A stretch of DNA of 64,000 bases from Rhynchopus sp. YZ270_cl-10. Lineage: Eukaryota; Euglenozoa; Diplonemea; Diplonemida; Diplonemidae. The stretch spans positions 1,426,001-1,490,000 of the forward strand of contig OZ037866.1 of assembly GCA_964035575.1 (NCBI GenBank), read 5' to 3'. The notes below the pieces were generated by a model, which was not told the origin of the DNA, searched no databases, and saw only the letters and a list, made by a program, of their open reading frames with translations. The position numbers and the translations under genes were made by a program. This document shows, in pieces, positions 10,412-20,770 of this stretch (the first letter of the stretch is position 1; every line of letters starts with the position of its first letter).

Positions 10412-10836
10412 TGTGATTTAGGTGGAAATTAGTTGTGTAAATTATGGAGCAGATCTGCTGTCGCTGCCTCACCCGGTCCCTTAGGGTATCTTCCCTTTTT
10501 GTTATTAAGGAACCTGCCTGATGACCTTTTTGAAAAAAGTGTGTTTTTTAAGACGACTTTCTGTCGTGTTTTTGCGGTGTTTGGGTGAGGATGTGATGGA
10601 AATTTAGAAATATTGGGGTTCCGGGGTCCTTTTCGGGTTTTAAGCAAACATATAGCCGAGAATGTGGTCGGAGCAACGGTGACAGTGCTGTCCAGGGGCT
10701 TTTGTGGGGTGTTTTTCAGTCTGAAAACACTTCAAAAAGTGTCAAATATGTTCAAAACAGGTTGTAATGGAGTCACAGGCCACTTTTGGGGCATATTTGT
10801 GCCAACGGAGGCTGTGTGATGTCAAAAAATATGCCG
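10412..10836. other. Downstream spacer with a fragment of the 57 kb palindrome repeat
   Basis: No gene seen. Bases near 10508-10545 (GAACCTGCCTGATGACC, then TTTTTGAAAAAAGTGTG) match the centre of the large palindrome at 57038-57080, so this is a divergent relative of that repeat. Confidence 0.55.
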
Positions 10837-11165
10837 TTTTTTGTTTTACACCTCGTCCCGAGTTTTTGTCCGAGAATGCGGTTACTAAATAGCTACTCCA
10901 CTAAATAAATCGAGCAAAAATATGGTGAACTCAGCGGAGCCCGATTTTAAAAGTGCCAAAAACGACCTTTTCGTTTTGACGCGTTGTGAGTTCCTCAAAT
11001 GCAATTTTGAAGGGTAAAAAATTCGGGTTTTCTAAGCACAAGCAGTGTTAAGTCAAAAATTTTCGCGAAAAAAAATAGATTTTTTTTGCGTTAAAAGCTC
11101 GGAACCCAGAAACGTCCAATGGCGAAGTTTTTTTCCGGTTTCGTTGCACCCTGTATTTTTACTTA
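10837..11165 (+). repeat. Solitary divergent copy of the 406 bp satellite unit
   Basis: Starts CACCTCGTCCCGAGTTTTTG and follows the satellite unit found at 31477-34703 through CGTTGCACCCTGTATTTTTA. It lacks the roughly 80 bp tail that carries the hairpin. It follows receptor copy 1 as the array follows copy 4. Confidence 0.9.
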
Positions 11166-11394
11166 TTAAATTCTTGAAAATCCGATATTTTACCCAACAT
11201 GGCCAAAACGCGTGCTGTGATGGGGTCACTTTGCGCTGAGAAATGAGTATTTTTGACTAGAATGCATGTACCAGTTTTTACACGATGATAGGGCTAAGAT
11301 TTGTGACCACAATGACCCCACCACTGGATCGCTCCAATCATTCAAATAATTTTAATAATTATAAAGCAGTTTTCGGGAATTTTTATTTTTACCC

Positions 11395-12180
11395 ATGGGT
11401 AGTATCTGGATCCAGTTCCAGGTGATTCCAGGTTTCTCAGATTTTTCGTGAAATTCCAGGTTTTTTCCAGGTATTCCAGGTGATTCCAGGTAATTCCAGG
11501 TTAATTCTAGGTGATTCCAGGTGGGTTAAAGCAGAAATCTGCACGCAACACGAACACACATTCCGATCTGGAAGTGTGGACGATGACAAAACACTCGGTT
11601 GACACTGCTGCTTCCACTGCTGATGGTGCTGTCGCTGCCACTGACACTGCTGCCGCTGGAACTGCTGCTGCTGTCTACCCTCTTCCTTTTCTGTTCCCTC
11701 TGTTTCACCGCAATCTTTTGTACTTGCGTGATCATTGCGTTTGGTTTCCTCCCCATGGTTTTTGTTGTTCTCTCTACACAGTGCAAATGTGAATAGGAAG
11801 AGAACTCGGGGATAGAGGGGAGTGAGCGCTCCAGCGACAATGGCAAAGACTAATAAACGAAAGGTTTTTTAATTTCCATCACATGGTGTTCCGGAGGGGG
11901 CCAAGATTGACATGTCCTTGACAGTGGGGGGTCCACTTTATAATTTGTGCGGGTTATTTTGGCCGGGAAATATGCATCTTCCAAAAACACCGGCATTTGC
12001 ATTTTTGGAATCTGTCCGTCCAGTAGTGGGGTCACTTTGCCAAAATGGACAAATTCTTGGTACATACGTGAAGACACCAGTAAAAAAGCCTAATTCCAGA
12101 AAAAATCCAGATCTGGAATACGTGGAATTTTTCTGGAATTTTTCTGGAATTACCTGGAATCTGGATCCAGATACTACATG
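11395..12180. repeat. TTCCAGG-rich blocks in inverted orientation
   Basis: 11399-11530 holds GTAGTATCTGGATCCAG followed by degenerate TTCCAGGTGA units. 12080-12177 carries the reverse complement, ending CTGGATCCAGATACTAC. The pair could be the arms of an older element into which other sequences, including the left end of the 11981-12376 element, have moved. No gene is visible between them. Confidence 0.55.
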
Positions 12181-12376
12181 TTTACCGATATGCACATGGG
12201 TACCGTGCGCCTGCGGCGCTGCCTGTTCCTACCAGCTTCTACAGGCAAACACTTGGCCCCCTTTACCTTACACTGACGGGTTTTGACGAAACCAAGAACT
12301 TGTCCATTTCGGCAAAGTGACCCCACCACAGTGCGGATGGATTCCGGAAATGCCAATCGCGGCATGTTTTGGGGCT
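11981..12376. mobile_element. Small inverted-repeat element (MITE-like), about 0.4 kb
   Basis: The left arm at 11981-12060 and right arm at 12291-12374 are imperfect reverse complements of about 80 bp built on the dispersed TGACCCCACCACTGG motif. The left outer end reads CCAAAAACACCGGCATTTGC. There is no coding capacity. The left flank is the repeat that is split by the 3.8 kb transposon at 2062-5873. Confidence 0.6.
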
Positions 12377-12940
12377 GAAAACTCACTTTTTTTCCAGGGA
12401 AAAAATTTGCTTTCGGAGGTCGGAATTTTCCGGAAAATTTCCAGAAATATCAGCCTGGTTTTTGGCCATTTAAACAGTATTTCCCGCCGAATAAAGAAAA
12501 TGTATACTTTATTAGCTCCTCCCCAGTAGGCCAAAAATCAGCTTTTTTTGCTCATTTTTGCCTTGTAATCAGGGGTCCTAACGCTGTTCTCAAAAAAAAT
12601 AAAAATGGTAACTTCAAGGTCACTTCTCGTTTTTCGAGGGGAAAAAAAACTTTCTCCCCTCAGAGGTGGTATGGTAACAGACTTTCCGCGCTGAAGAATC
12701 CGATGAAGAATTCTTCGAAAAAAAAAAAAAAATCCCAAAAAAAAAAGAATTTTCCAATGAAGAATTCTTCATTGGAAAAAAATAAAAATAAAAATAAATT
12801 CCCGGGAGAGAAAAAAAAATACCCCGCATCACCAGAACTGACCAGAACTGGCCTCATGAACAAAGTGACCCCGTCACAGCCAGAACGCGACTCAATTGAT
12901 CAAACGCCGAACGAAAAGGAAACATGCAGCATGGCGAAAT
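12377..12940. other. AT-rich spacer with a solo element end and a 30 bp palindrome
   Basis: No gene. 12455-12528 (CCCGCCGAATAAAG ... GTATACTTTATTAGCTCC) is the reverse complement of the left end of the 14385-15920 element, and it also stops at CCCCAG next to TA. 12750-12779 is a perfect 30 bp palindrome centred on AAGAATTCTT. Confidence 0.6.
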
Positions 12941-12942
12941 AA

Positions 12943-13690
12943 TAAAAGTAGCGTACCGTGCGCCTGCGGCGCAAGCTTGCAACCCACCCTCCCATGACAG
13001 TAAAAATGTGCAATTTTAAGCGCAATTTTTTGAAATGTTGCGTACCGTGGCTTCGCCAGGAGCCTTGATGCTATGACCACCGTTTCTTTTTGTACACGTA
13101 CTGAGGTTACTGATAATTCGTGTGTCTGGTGCAAATATCAATGAAGTTGAACTCCTCAGTTGGATACCCGAGGAATTCTCTCATTCCGGGTCGGGCTCGA
13201 CAGCGCCTTTTTATTTTTTTGGAATCTCAGGGACTGCGCTGGGACGCGTTTTTTGGGCCAGAACTCTAGTTTCTCCGCCGGAGGCCCCCAACTTTCCGTG
13301 AACTCCCGGCGCGCGTAGCGCGCCGGGCTCGGGACGTATTTACCTTTTATGTACAAAATCACGATTCTTCATCAAAAATCGTACCCAATGAAGGAGCGCG
13401 GAAACACTGTATGGTAACAACAAAAAAAGTGTCGTTGCAAAGGTGCAAATCCTCGGACATACACACTGGGAAGACGTTGGTTATCGCCGTATCATCAGAC
13501 CAACCTGCGGAAAGCCTGGTCTCCGCTCCTCTGCAGCCTTGATAGCTTGGTAGCCACTGGTGATCCACAAGCCGTAGTGGGTGTCAGCCTTCGTATCAGT
13601 AACCTCAGTGCATTTATAAAAGAAACGGCGGTCACAGCACCCAAAGGTTCTTGGCGAAGCCACGGTACGCAACATTTCTAAAAAAATGTT
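12943..13690. mobile_element. Dispersed inverted-repeat element with GC-rich ends
   Basis: The left part (GTACCGTGCGCCTGCGGCGC, then AAATGTTGCGTACCGTGGC) is matched in reverse by 13652-13678 (GCCACGGTACGCAACATTTC), and ACTGAGGTTACTGATA at 13100 is inverted at 13595. Related sequence occurs at 35960-36300 and a fragment at 48850-48890. A 10 bp stem hairpin of pure G/C around GTA lies at 13306-13328. No transposase reading frame is present, so it would be non-autonomous. Confidence 0.6.
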
Positions 13691-13699
13691 CACATAAAA

Positions 13700-14384
13700 T
13701 GGCACTGTCGTGGGTAATTATCGTCAGTTCCGTAAATTTTACCTACGTATTTTGCTAAAACGAAAGTTTCTGGCGCAACATTTCAAAATTGCGCGAAAAT
13801 TATACATTGTGGCAAGCCCTGCAGACCACTGATCTTGGCAAAAAAAAGGAAAAAAATTCCCGGACCCGAAGCATGCTCAAATAAGATTCCCTACTAGTAC
13901 GCCGTGGAAAAGCAAACCAGATGGGTATCATGGGGGGGATCGTACTCAAAAGGCACCCGAAGTCATAAAATGGCCCAAAGAATCCAAAAAACCTCAGAAA
14001 TACATGTTCGTGAAAAACATTTGCAAGTCAAAATTCAACCACAATACGGTCATTTTGTGCATACTCTGTGGCTGTAGTGGTTAGAACACGCATGCAGACT
14101 GTTGCTTGCAATTTCCAGTGTTGTGTTTATCAATGCATGCATCCAGAGGACCTCTGGTTTGCGGAATCGTAGGCACTCCTGAGCAAAAATGAAGTCGGTT
14201 TTTGACCCAAAATCGGGGTGTGTGGGCCCTAATTTTCTCCAAATTTTACCGAAAACCGAAGGGTGCTCGCAACCGCGTTCTAGACCCCCACAGATGCTCA
14301 AAAGTGCCAAATTTTGCTCTTATTGGCCTCAAATAGTCGAAATTAGCCCTTTATGGGGGTCCCAAAAAAAAATTCGAGGGTCTA
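13700..14384. other. Spacer with no recognised gene
   Basis: No protein signature and no clear repeat, apart from the tail of the preceding family up to about 13810. Confidence 0.5.
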
Positions 14385-15920
14385 CTGGGGGGGAGCTATT
14401 AAAGTATACGTATACTTTATTCGGCGGGAATTACTGCTTAAATGGCCAAAAAACGAAAAGGGGAAAAAAAAAAAAAAATCACTGTTATTTTGGGGTTTCT
14501 AGTGGCCGAAACCTCGCGAAAACACCACCATTGACATTTTTGGGCCAATCCCAGCCAGTGGTGGGGTCAATGTGGAAAAATGAACAATTTTTTGGTGACT
14601 TAAATTTTCACAAATCTGAACCCCATCAGGCACCAATCGTGTGAAAACTGATACACGCGTTTTAGGTCAAAAATACTCATTTCTCAGCGCAAAGTGACCC
14701 CATCACAGCACGCACAGAATCCGGACCACCGAAATCAAAAAAAATATTATCACTATCACACCAACGATCCCGATCACCTTTGACTGGAGCATATTACCTT
14801 CTACACCACCCTCCTCTTGGAAGTATGGCCTTGTGCGACATACTGCGTTCTTGGAATGGTTGAAGTCTTTGGAGTTTGTGGACGACAACAAGAGCTCCAT
14901 CAGCAACATTGAACTTGGTATCGACTTCGAGGTCTTCTCTGGCCTCCTCCTACAGCACGAGCGAGCACCTGATAACACGGGGTGGTCTGCACGAGAACGC
15001 GGAAAAGCTATGGGCAAATGGCTTCGTTGGTTCCAGAAGCACTGCACGAACCTCAAGATTGCGTGCCCACTGCCCGGTAACAGTGTCACAAAGGTGCACA
15101 GCCTACGTCCCATTGGTGCACCCCAGGTAGCGGGTGGGCACTCGCCGCGTGCCCGTCTAGGTGTCGATAGCATCGCTGTTATCAGGTCACAGCTGTCAAG
15201 GTCCGTCCGATGGCTCGCTGACGCGGCATGGGGAACTGCACCACTCGATGCCTACGGCCCTATCATATCAGCTAGAGCATCTAGGTGGTCTTCACCTCCA
15301 ACCTCCTCTGCTGGCACATCGGAGGGTGACATGATCGACGACGTCCTCGCAGCGGGAGATCGGCCTGCCGCGAATGACGTGCCGCCTGCTGAGGGTGACC
15401 CTGAGCCCAACCGTATTTTAAAACTAAAGCGTTCTGTTTCTCCCCCCTCCCGTAAACAGAATCCATCAACACGTTCTTCAAAAAGAAAACGCTCGTCTTC
15501 CCCCAGAGCATGCGACAAAACTGCCAAAAAACGGAAGAAATCCGTCATCAATGCCCCCCCCCCCTCCGCCCCGCCACCCCCATCTGATGATGGCCCGGTG
15601 GGTAGTAGTATCAGCGACATCAGTGTGACATCTGCCACACAAGAGAGATCATCGCGCTCGTCTGCGGTGACATAAAAATGTTTAGTATAGTGGAGCACAC
15701 TCTAGGGTGGCTACACTAATACAACCAAGTTTTCAAAAAAATTTTTTTTCGATTTTTTGTGCAAAAAATGCTGTAAAAAATTTTTAGTAAGAAAAATGTA
15801 CACAAAAACCGTATACTTTATTTCACAGATTTCCACGCTCAAAATGGGTTTCCGCGCCGTATACTTTATTACCCCCGTATACTTTATTAGCACCGTATAC
15901 TTTATTAGCCCCCCCCCCAG
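14385..15920. mobile_element. TA-flanked 1.5 kb element with CTGGGGGGG termini
   Basis: The left end CTGGGGGGGAGCTATTAAAG is preceded by TA. The right end, GTATACTTTATTAGC followed by a C-run and CAG, is followed by TA. The terminal sequences are imperfect inverted repeats of about 28 bp, and the right side has three further GTATACTTTATT copies between 15800 and 15900. A TA duplication is typical of Tc1/mariner-like elements. The interior holds one long reading frame and copies of the dispersed TGACCCC motif, so it may be composite. Confidence 0.45.
14833..15675 (+). CDS. Uncharacterised 280-residue frame with basic C-terminus, inside the TA-flanked element
   Basis: I do not recognise this protein. 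The frame is open from 14698, with no in-frame ATG until 15010, so the true 5' end is uncertain (exon, fragment or non-ATG start). The first 130 residues look globular, with FLEWLKSLEF, NIELGIDFEVFSGLLL and GKAMGKWLRWFQKHC. The rest is disordered, rich in Ser and Pro, with nuclear-localisation-like clusters SKRKRSSSPR and KTAKKRKKS and a proline run. Base composition is more GC-rich than its surroundings, consistent with real coding sequence. The SNIELGIDFE stretch faintly recalls accessory domains beside reverse transcriptases in protist elements, but I would not build on that. Confidence 0.5.
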   Translation: MRHTAFLEWLKSLEFVDDNKSSISNIELGIDFEVFSGLLLQHERAPDNTGWSARERGKAMGKWLRWFQKHCTNLKIACPLPGNSVTKVHSLRPIGAPQVAGGHSPRARLGVDSIAVIRSQLSRSVRWLADAAWGTAPLDAYGPIISARASRWSSPPTSSAGTSEGDMIDDVLAAGDRPAANDVPPAEGDPEPNRILKLKRSVSPPSRKQNPSTRSSKRKRSSSPRACDKTAKKRKKSVINAPPPSAPPPPSDDGPVGSSISDISVTSATQERSSRSSAVT

Positions 15921-15981
15921 TAGGTATGGAGAGCGAGCACCTTAGAAGGAGAAAACACGTACATTTTTTTGACCACTTTTC

Positions 15982-16049
15982 GCGATAACATGTATACTTT
16001 TTGTGTACGTGTTATCGCAAATGGAAACAAAAAGTATACGTGTTATCGC
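15982..16049. promoter_or_regulatory. Three GTATACGTGTTATCGC-like sites, one inverted
   Basis: GCGATAACATGTATAC at 15982-15997, TGTACGTGTTATCGC at 16003-16017 and GTATACGTGTTATCGC at 16034-16049. The first two form a hairpin. They lie about 0.7 kb upstream of receptor copy 2. They could be protein-binding sites or transposon ends; the sequence alone does not decide. Confidence 0.4.
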
Positions 16050-16067
16050 AATTTGCCCTTTTTTTTT

Positions 16068-16127
16068 ACAATTACACGAGTCTGACCCTTTGCTTTTCAG
16101 CAGGGAAGTAGGCCTTTCGGATGTCAA
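16068..16127 (+). repeat. 60 bp direct repeat left of receptor copy 2
   Basis: ACAATTACACGAGTCTGACC through GCTTTTCAGCAGGG to CCTTTCGGATGTCAA. It recurs in the same orientation at 20254-20317, just after copy 2. The pair may bracket the unit that was duplicated. Confidence 0.8.
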
Positions 16128-16716
16128 GAAGCGCTCTCTCTGTGTGATGCGTTTGGATGTGCCTGACGGGACTGACGAAAACGTTGATCAGCAGCGCAAA
16201 ATCGTCCTCACGGATGGTGTGGAATGGCGGAAAAATTCTGTCAGCACCACGCCTGCTTCGTGGGTTACACGGCGTTCCTCACTCAACCTATCTTGTAAAA
16301 AGAAGATAGACGCAGGAGCCTATTCCTGGAAACTATTTTCGTCTCCGCTAGCACACAAAAGAACTCGACAGAATAAGCATTTTCACACATAATGTTTTTT
16401 GCTGTTGACAAGGGAACGTGAACCCACTGACTGCAATATTAGAAGAACAAAAAGTGAAGTAAGACTGAAAATAAACAACGTTATTGAGTATTTTTAGCAG
16501 TATTTTGTTATATTCGCCTTACCCTGCATCCAATGATCCTGACTCACGAGAGGACCTACATGGTACTCGTGAGACGTGCATCTTGGTTCTGCTCCACACA
16601 GTGATTTTGCTTTGCGTAAGGCTCACTTACAATGCCAATGCCAGACACATAACCCCACACACAACACCACAGACACAATTCAGTCTTTCTACCCGTGCCC
16701 ATTCTGTTGCTTCAGA

Positions 16717-19700
16717 ATGGTCAGAATACACACCCTCGCTGCTGCGATGCTGGAGGTGGTACAGGTAGTGCTTTTTGCCTCGTTTGCGAATGCAGCATCG
16801 CCGTGCGACTCACTGTTAGCAGGGTCACGTGGGACAACACCTTTGAACGTAGATAAACTGGTGCACCAAAACTTCTTTGTGTCTATTTGCGAAGAGTACC
16901 AGAGTGCACTGGTGCGCCACCCTGAGGTGAACATCACGACCACGTCACACAACGACCTCGTCGGCGGGAACGATCCCTTTGGCCTGAACAGTGGTGCCTA
17001 CAAGCTGTGGCTTCACGCACAGATGCTTCACTACAAGGAGACAGACATTGAGCTCATGTGGCTGGACGCACCCTGGATACAGAGCATCAAGGACTACCTC
17101 GAGCCCATCCCACTTCTGCCTGCAGAGAAGGCAGCCTTCTTCCCAAAGACTGTGCACGAGAATGATGCTGGCGACTTGGTCACAGTCCCAATCATGTCGA
17201 ACTACCGTATGAACGTCTACAACCATGACCTCTTTGTGAAGTACAATGTTCAGTGGCCGAAGACGTGGGACGAGCTTGAGGCTTTGTGCCATAAGATTAC
17301 GCTGGGTGAACGTGCATTGGGACGAGACTTCTGGTGTTTCGACTGGTATGACATCGACACACAGGAACCAAACAGCTTCGCGTCGCTCATTTCAATGCTG
17401 GCAAGTGTTGACGGTGGTGGTGACCTGATCCTGCCTGGTGGCATTGTGAACGTGAACACCCCACAGCTGCGCAAGGCGTTGGTGACGATGAAGCGCTGGA
17501 TCAACTCAGACGTGATGACCCCCAGTGAGGCCTCACTTGCTGCCGCTTCTGGTCCCACAGACTTTGCCACACAAAACTACCTCTTCCTGCAAGCATGGAC
17601 CGAAAAGATTGTCGATTATCAATGGTATCAGAACTTTTTTCTAGACTTCAAAGTCAAGATTGGAGGCAGTCTTGGTGGTGAGTACGGTGTGGACGGGACC
17701 TGGCACCTTGCGATCAACAAGGCGATGCGCCACAAGGACCTCGGTGTCAACCTTGTGAAGGAGCTGATCCCACACCTGTACAACGTGACGATGCACATCC
17801 CGAACTTCGTGCCTGCCTGGTCCGGCGTGCTGGACGACCCTGTGCGCAAGGCTGCGTGGTGTGCCAAGGTGCCGATGTACTGCGAGTCGTACGATACCCA
17901 CACAGACTACCACACGAAGCTGTCGTACCGTCCCTCGAAGGGATGTGGTGCGCTGTACAGCGAGTGTGTGCAGCTCATCGCACAGCACCTGATGAGCGGC
18001 TATGTGCACGGTGCCACGGACCTGGAGACTGCAGTGACAGACCTGCAGACGGGGCTTGCAAAGCTGCTTGGTGCTGTGAACTTGCACGAGGCCACTGCAG
18101 CATCGGAGAAGGCTGAAGGGAGCAGGATTGCGCTGATTGTTGTTGCCTCTGTGAGTGCTGTGCTGCTGGTGCTGATTGCAGTGTACGTGCGGACTGCGAT
18201 GCTGAAGCTGCGCAAGGTTGGCTTCAAGATACCTGTGGCAGCCATGCTTGGGTTTGTGACGGCTGCGTCGCTTGTGGTGGTGACGGTGGTGGTGCTGACA
18301 CAGATGGACGCCTCTGCACGCAGCATCTCGGAAGACCTGGCCCTGCGCCTGCGTGTCGCGTCCCTGCACTCTGTGCAGTCGACCCTGCACAGTGACGACC
18401 TGAACAACCCGCTCCTCAGCGAGACGCAGAAGCGCCGCACGGCACTCTCCCTCATGATGCACTGGGTGTCGCAGCTCGAGGTGGAGCCGGGTTCGCTCAT
18501 CTTCACGTTGACGTACGACCAGGTTGCTGCAGAGGTGCAGGTGTTGATGTCGACAGACAACTCTGTGCAGAAGGAGCACGTCTTCCTTCCTGTGCATGCA
18601 CCTCCAAACGGTGCCGAAGTGAGCGAAGTGCTGCACGCCTTCCTGCAGGAGTTTGGCTGGAAGCTGACCCAGGGCCAGCTCTTCGACCCAAAGCAGCAGC
18701 ACACCCTGAGTGCGGACGAGGAGTACTACGTGAACGTGAAGAGTGTGGACACCATGCCGTGGCACATTGTGTACATCGTGCCTGTGTCTGCGGTCATGGG
18801 CGAGGCGACGGACAGCCGGAACGCAGCACGCAACTACGGGATTCTTGCCTCATTCATTGCCATTCTTGTTGTCACTGCCTTTGCAACGTTCATCACACGG
18901 CCCCTCATCGGAGTGTCGCACCACATGGAGATGGCTCGTGTCATGCAGTTTGACGAACACTACGTGCCTGGGTCGTACCTGGCAGAGACACGTGCCCTGC
19001 AGGAGGGCTTCCGGTCCATGGCTGAGCTTCTGGTTCAGTACAAGACGTTTCTCCCACAGTCGATCTTTATCCATGCCGACTCAGATGATGTAGTGGAGGA
19101 GTCAGTACTTTCGGTAACCGAGACAATGAGCAGCGCCATGTCCAAGTCTAAGTCTATGGCGAGCGCTGGCAGCAAGACTTATGTTGACGCACGCCAGGCC
19201 ATGGCAGTCTCTGCACACACGGATCTGAGTTCCATGAAGGAGTCGAAGGGTTGCCTTCTCATCTGCAGCATCCAGAACCTGGGTGCGCTGTCGCAGGGAG
19301 GTGAGTACACGGAGTTCTTCCGCACTTTGGAGAAGGTTACACACGAACACACTGGTGTGCTGCACATCTTCAACTCAATGTCACCTGGGAAGATTGCGGT
19401 GTCCTTTGGCTTAACTCACGCACGTGCACCGAGCACCTGTGTGGACAAGGCTGCCTCTATGGCGTTTGAGATACTGCGTATCCCACTCGTGCAGAACAGG
19501 ACGATTCTGCTCTCTGTGACACTGCACCAGGGGAAGATGAGGACAGGAAACCTTGGGTCTGATCTGACAAGAGGGTTTGGCATCATGGGTCGAGGTGCGG
19601 GACATGCGCTGCTTGTGGACGAGTATGCGGGCAATCTGGCGTGTGTGGCGCAGACGTCACTGATTTTGGCTACTTCTGGAGTGGCACAGGTCATGAAGAA

Positions 19701-20058
19701 CCGTGTGTTGATGCGTTCTGTGAACGTGTTGCGTGGCGACAGCGACAACGACAACGTGCACGTGACACAGCTGCGTATGGTGCTTGAAGTGGAAGAAGAC
19801 GAGTGGATGTACCAGCTTGAGGAGGTGGAGAAGAAACAGGCAAAAGAGAAAGAGAAGCTGCAGGGCTGGATTGACGCCCTCCGTAACAACGGTGGGGCCG
19901 AGTACGCAAAGGTGCGTGAGGAGGTTGCAGCTGCCACGTTCGCAGGCGACCCGGTGGCCGAAGCTGTTGCAGAGCAGCTGATCACAATCGAAGCTAGTGA
20001 TGCTATGGATGAGTACTACGTGCGTCGTGCCTTTTCCACCAAAAGAGTACGAACGTAG
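16717..20058 (+). CDS. Receptor with pseudocyclase output, copy 2
   Basis: A 1113-residue membrane receptor. ATG 16717 is chosen because the next 30 residues (MVRIHTLAAAMLEVVQVVLF...) form a signal peptide shared by all copies; the frame is open further upstream only through 5' leader sequence. Domains: solute-binding-like ectodomain about 30-465, membrane spans at about 471-492, 505-527 and 707-729 with a Cache-like outer domain between the last two, HAMP-like segment to about 770, a Ser-rich linker, then a class III cyclase-like fold about 840-1010. In that fold the metal aspartates are replaced (ICSIQN for FTDIRS, SPGKIAVSF for IGDAFMVAF) and the catalytic Asn/Arg motif is gone, so no cyclase activity is expected. 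A charged coiled-coil-like tail (EEDEWMYQLEEVEKKQ) follows. It may act as a dimer partner or regulator of an active cyclase such as copy 1. That role is inferred. Confidence 0.9.
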   Translation: MVRIHTLAAAMLEVVQVVLFASFANAASPCDSLLAGSRGTTPLNVDKLVHQNFFVSICEEYQSALVRHPEVNITTTSHNDLVGGNDPFGLNSGAYKLWLHAQMLHYKETDIELMWLDAPWIQSIKDYLEPIPLLPAEKAAFFPKTVHENDAGDLVTVPIMSNYRMNVYNHDLFVKYNVQWPKTWDELEALCHKITLGERALGRDFWCFDWYDIDTQEPNSFASLISMLASVDGGGDLILPGGIVNVNTPQLRKALVTMKRWINSDVMTPSEASLAAASGPTDFATQNYLFLQAWTEKIVDYQWYQNFFLDFKVKIGGSLGGEYGVDGTWHLAINKAMRHKDLGVNLVKELIPHLYNVTMHIPNFVPAWSGVLDDPVRKAAWCAKVPMYCESYDTHTDYHTKLSYRPSKGCGALYSECVQLIAQHLMSGYVHGATDLETAVTDLQTGLAKLLGAVNLHEATAASEKAEGSRIALIVVASVSAVLLVLIAVYVRTAMLKLRKVGFKIPVAAMLGFVTAASLVVVTVVVLTQMDASARSISEDLALRLRVASLHSVQSTLHSDDLNNPLLSETQKRRTALSLMMHWVSQLEVEPGSLIFTLTYDQVAAEVQVLMSTDNSVQKEHVFLPVHAPPNGAEVSEVLHAFLQEFGWKLTQGQLFDPKQQHTLSADEEYYVNVKSVDTMPWHIVYIVPVSAVMGEATDSRNAARNYGILASFIAILVVTAFATFITRPLIGVSHHMEMARVMQFDEHYVPGSYLAETRALQEGFRSMAELLVQYKTFLPQSIFIHADSDDVVEESVLSVTETMSSAMSKSKSMASAGSKTYVDARQAMAVSAHTDLSSMKESKGCLLICSIQNLGALSQGGEYTEFFRTLEKVTHEHTGVLHIFNSMSPGKIAVSFGLTHARAPSTCVDKAASMAFEILRIPLVQNRTILLSVTLHQGKMRTGNLGSDLTRGFGIMGRGAGHALLVDEYAGNLACVAQTSLILATSGVAQVMKNRVLMRSVNVLRGDSDNDNVHVTQLRMVLEVEEDEWMYQLEEVEKKQAKEKEKLQGWIDALRNNGGAEYAKVREEVAAATFAGDPVAEAVAEQLITIEASDAMDEYYVRRAFSTKRVRT

Positions 20059-20253
20059 TTACTCTCCAATCTGAAGTGTGTTGTGTCTTCCCGAGACCAT
20101 GTGCCATGTGCCACGTGGATATAGTGGTGTCATGCTACCAGCAGAGGCTGAATTTTTTTCATATCAGATGTGGAGCTTGTGACCAGGAACAAGCTTCCTT
20201 TAAATATGTCAGACCTTCTCACTGCAGTCCCATGTTTCAACTCCCCTTTTTTC

Positions 20254-20317
20254 ACAATTACACGAGTCTGACCCTTTGCTTTTCAGCAGGGAAGGGGCAA
20301 GGCCTTTCGGATGTCAA
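20254..20317 (+). repeat. Direct repeat right of receptor copy 2
   Basis: Same-orientation partner of 16068-16127, beginning ACAATTACACGAGTCTGACC and ending CCTTTCGGATGTCAA. Confidence 0.8.
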
Positions 20318-20351
20318 CGCTGCACCCCAAATACTGACCTGAATTTTACCT

Positions 20352-20428
20352 CTACTAGGACGTTCTGCAACTCAGAAATTTAACTCTGGATTCATTGAAA
20401 CAAAAAATCGAACAGAACGTCCTAGTAG
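20352..20428. repeat. 77 bp hairpin element with 16 bp perfect ends
   Basis: CTACTAGGACGTTCTG at 20352-20367 is exactly inverted at 20413-20428. Size and structure fit a very small foldback element. Confidence 0.7.
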
Positions 20429-20770
20429 ATTTTACACTATATCCCAGTAAGTGCTCAGGTTACCTTTTGGGGTGGGGTGTTTATGGACTGAAACAGAGAA
20501 AGGTCACCAAAGAAATTTTTAATAGCGTTTTCCCCAAATAGGTTTTACGGCACTTTAGCTTCTTTGGCGTTGTTAGACACCGTTTTTTGCTTTTTGTGTG
20601 TCGTGCGTTTCTTGTATTTTAGCTCCTACCCAGTTATCGCCAAACTAAAATGCTTTTTTTGGCAAAAAGAATTGACAGTGGAGATTGCACAACTGTGGCA
20701 ACACAACCGAGGCAACTACACTACTCCAACAATTTATCAAAAAAAATAATACATAATACAGTAGACTACT

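Noticed and set aside
14055-14130. tRNA-like stretch (GGCTGTAGTGGTTAGAACAC)
   Set aside because: It resembles an A box, but there is no B box or acceptor stem that pairs.
16003-16392. 129-residue plus-strand frame upstream of receptor copy 2
   Set aside because: It begins inside hairpin sites and a direct repeat and shows no domain; part of it could be an exon remnant, but I cannot support a gene.
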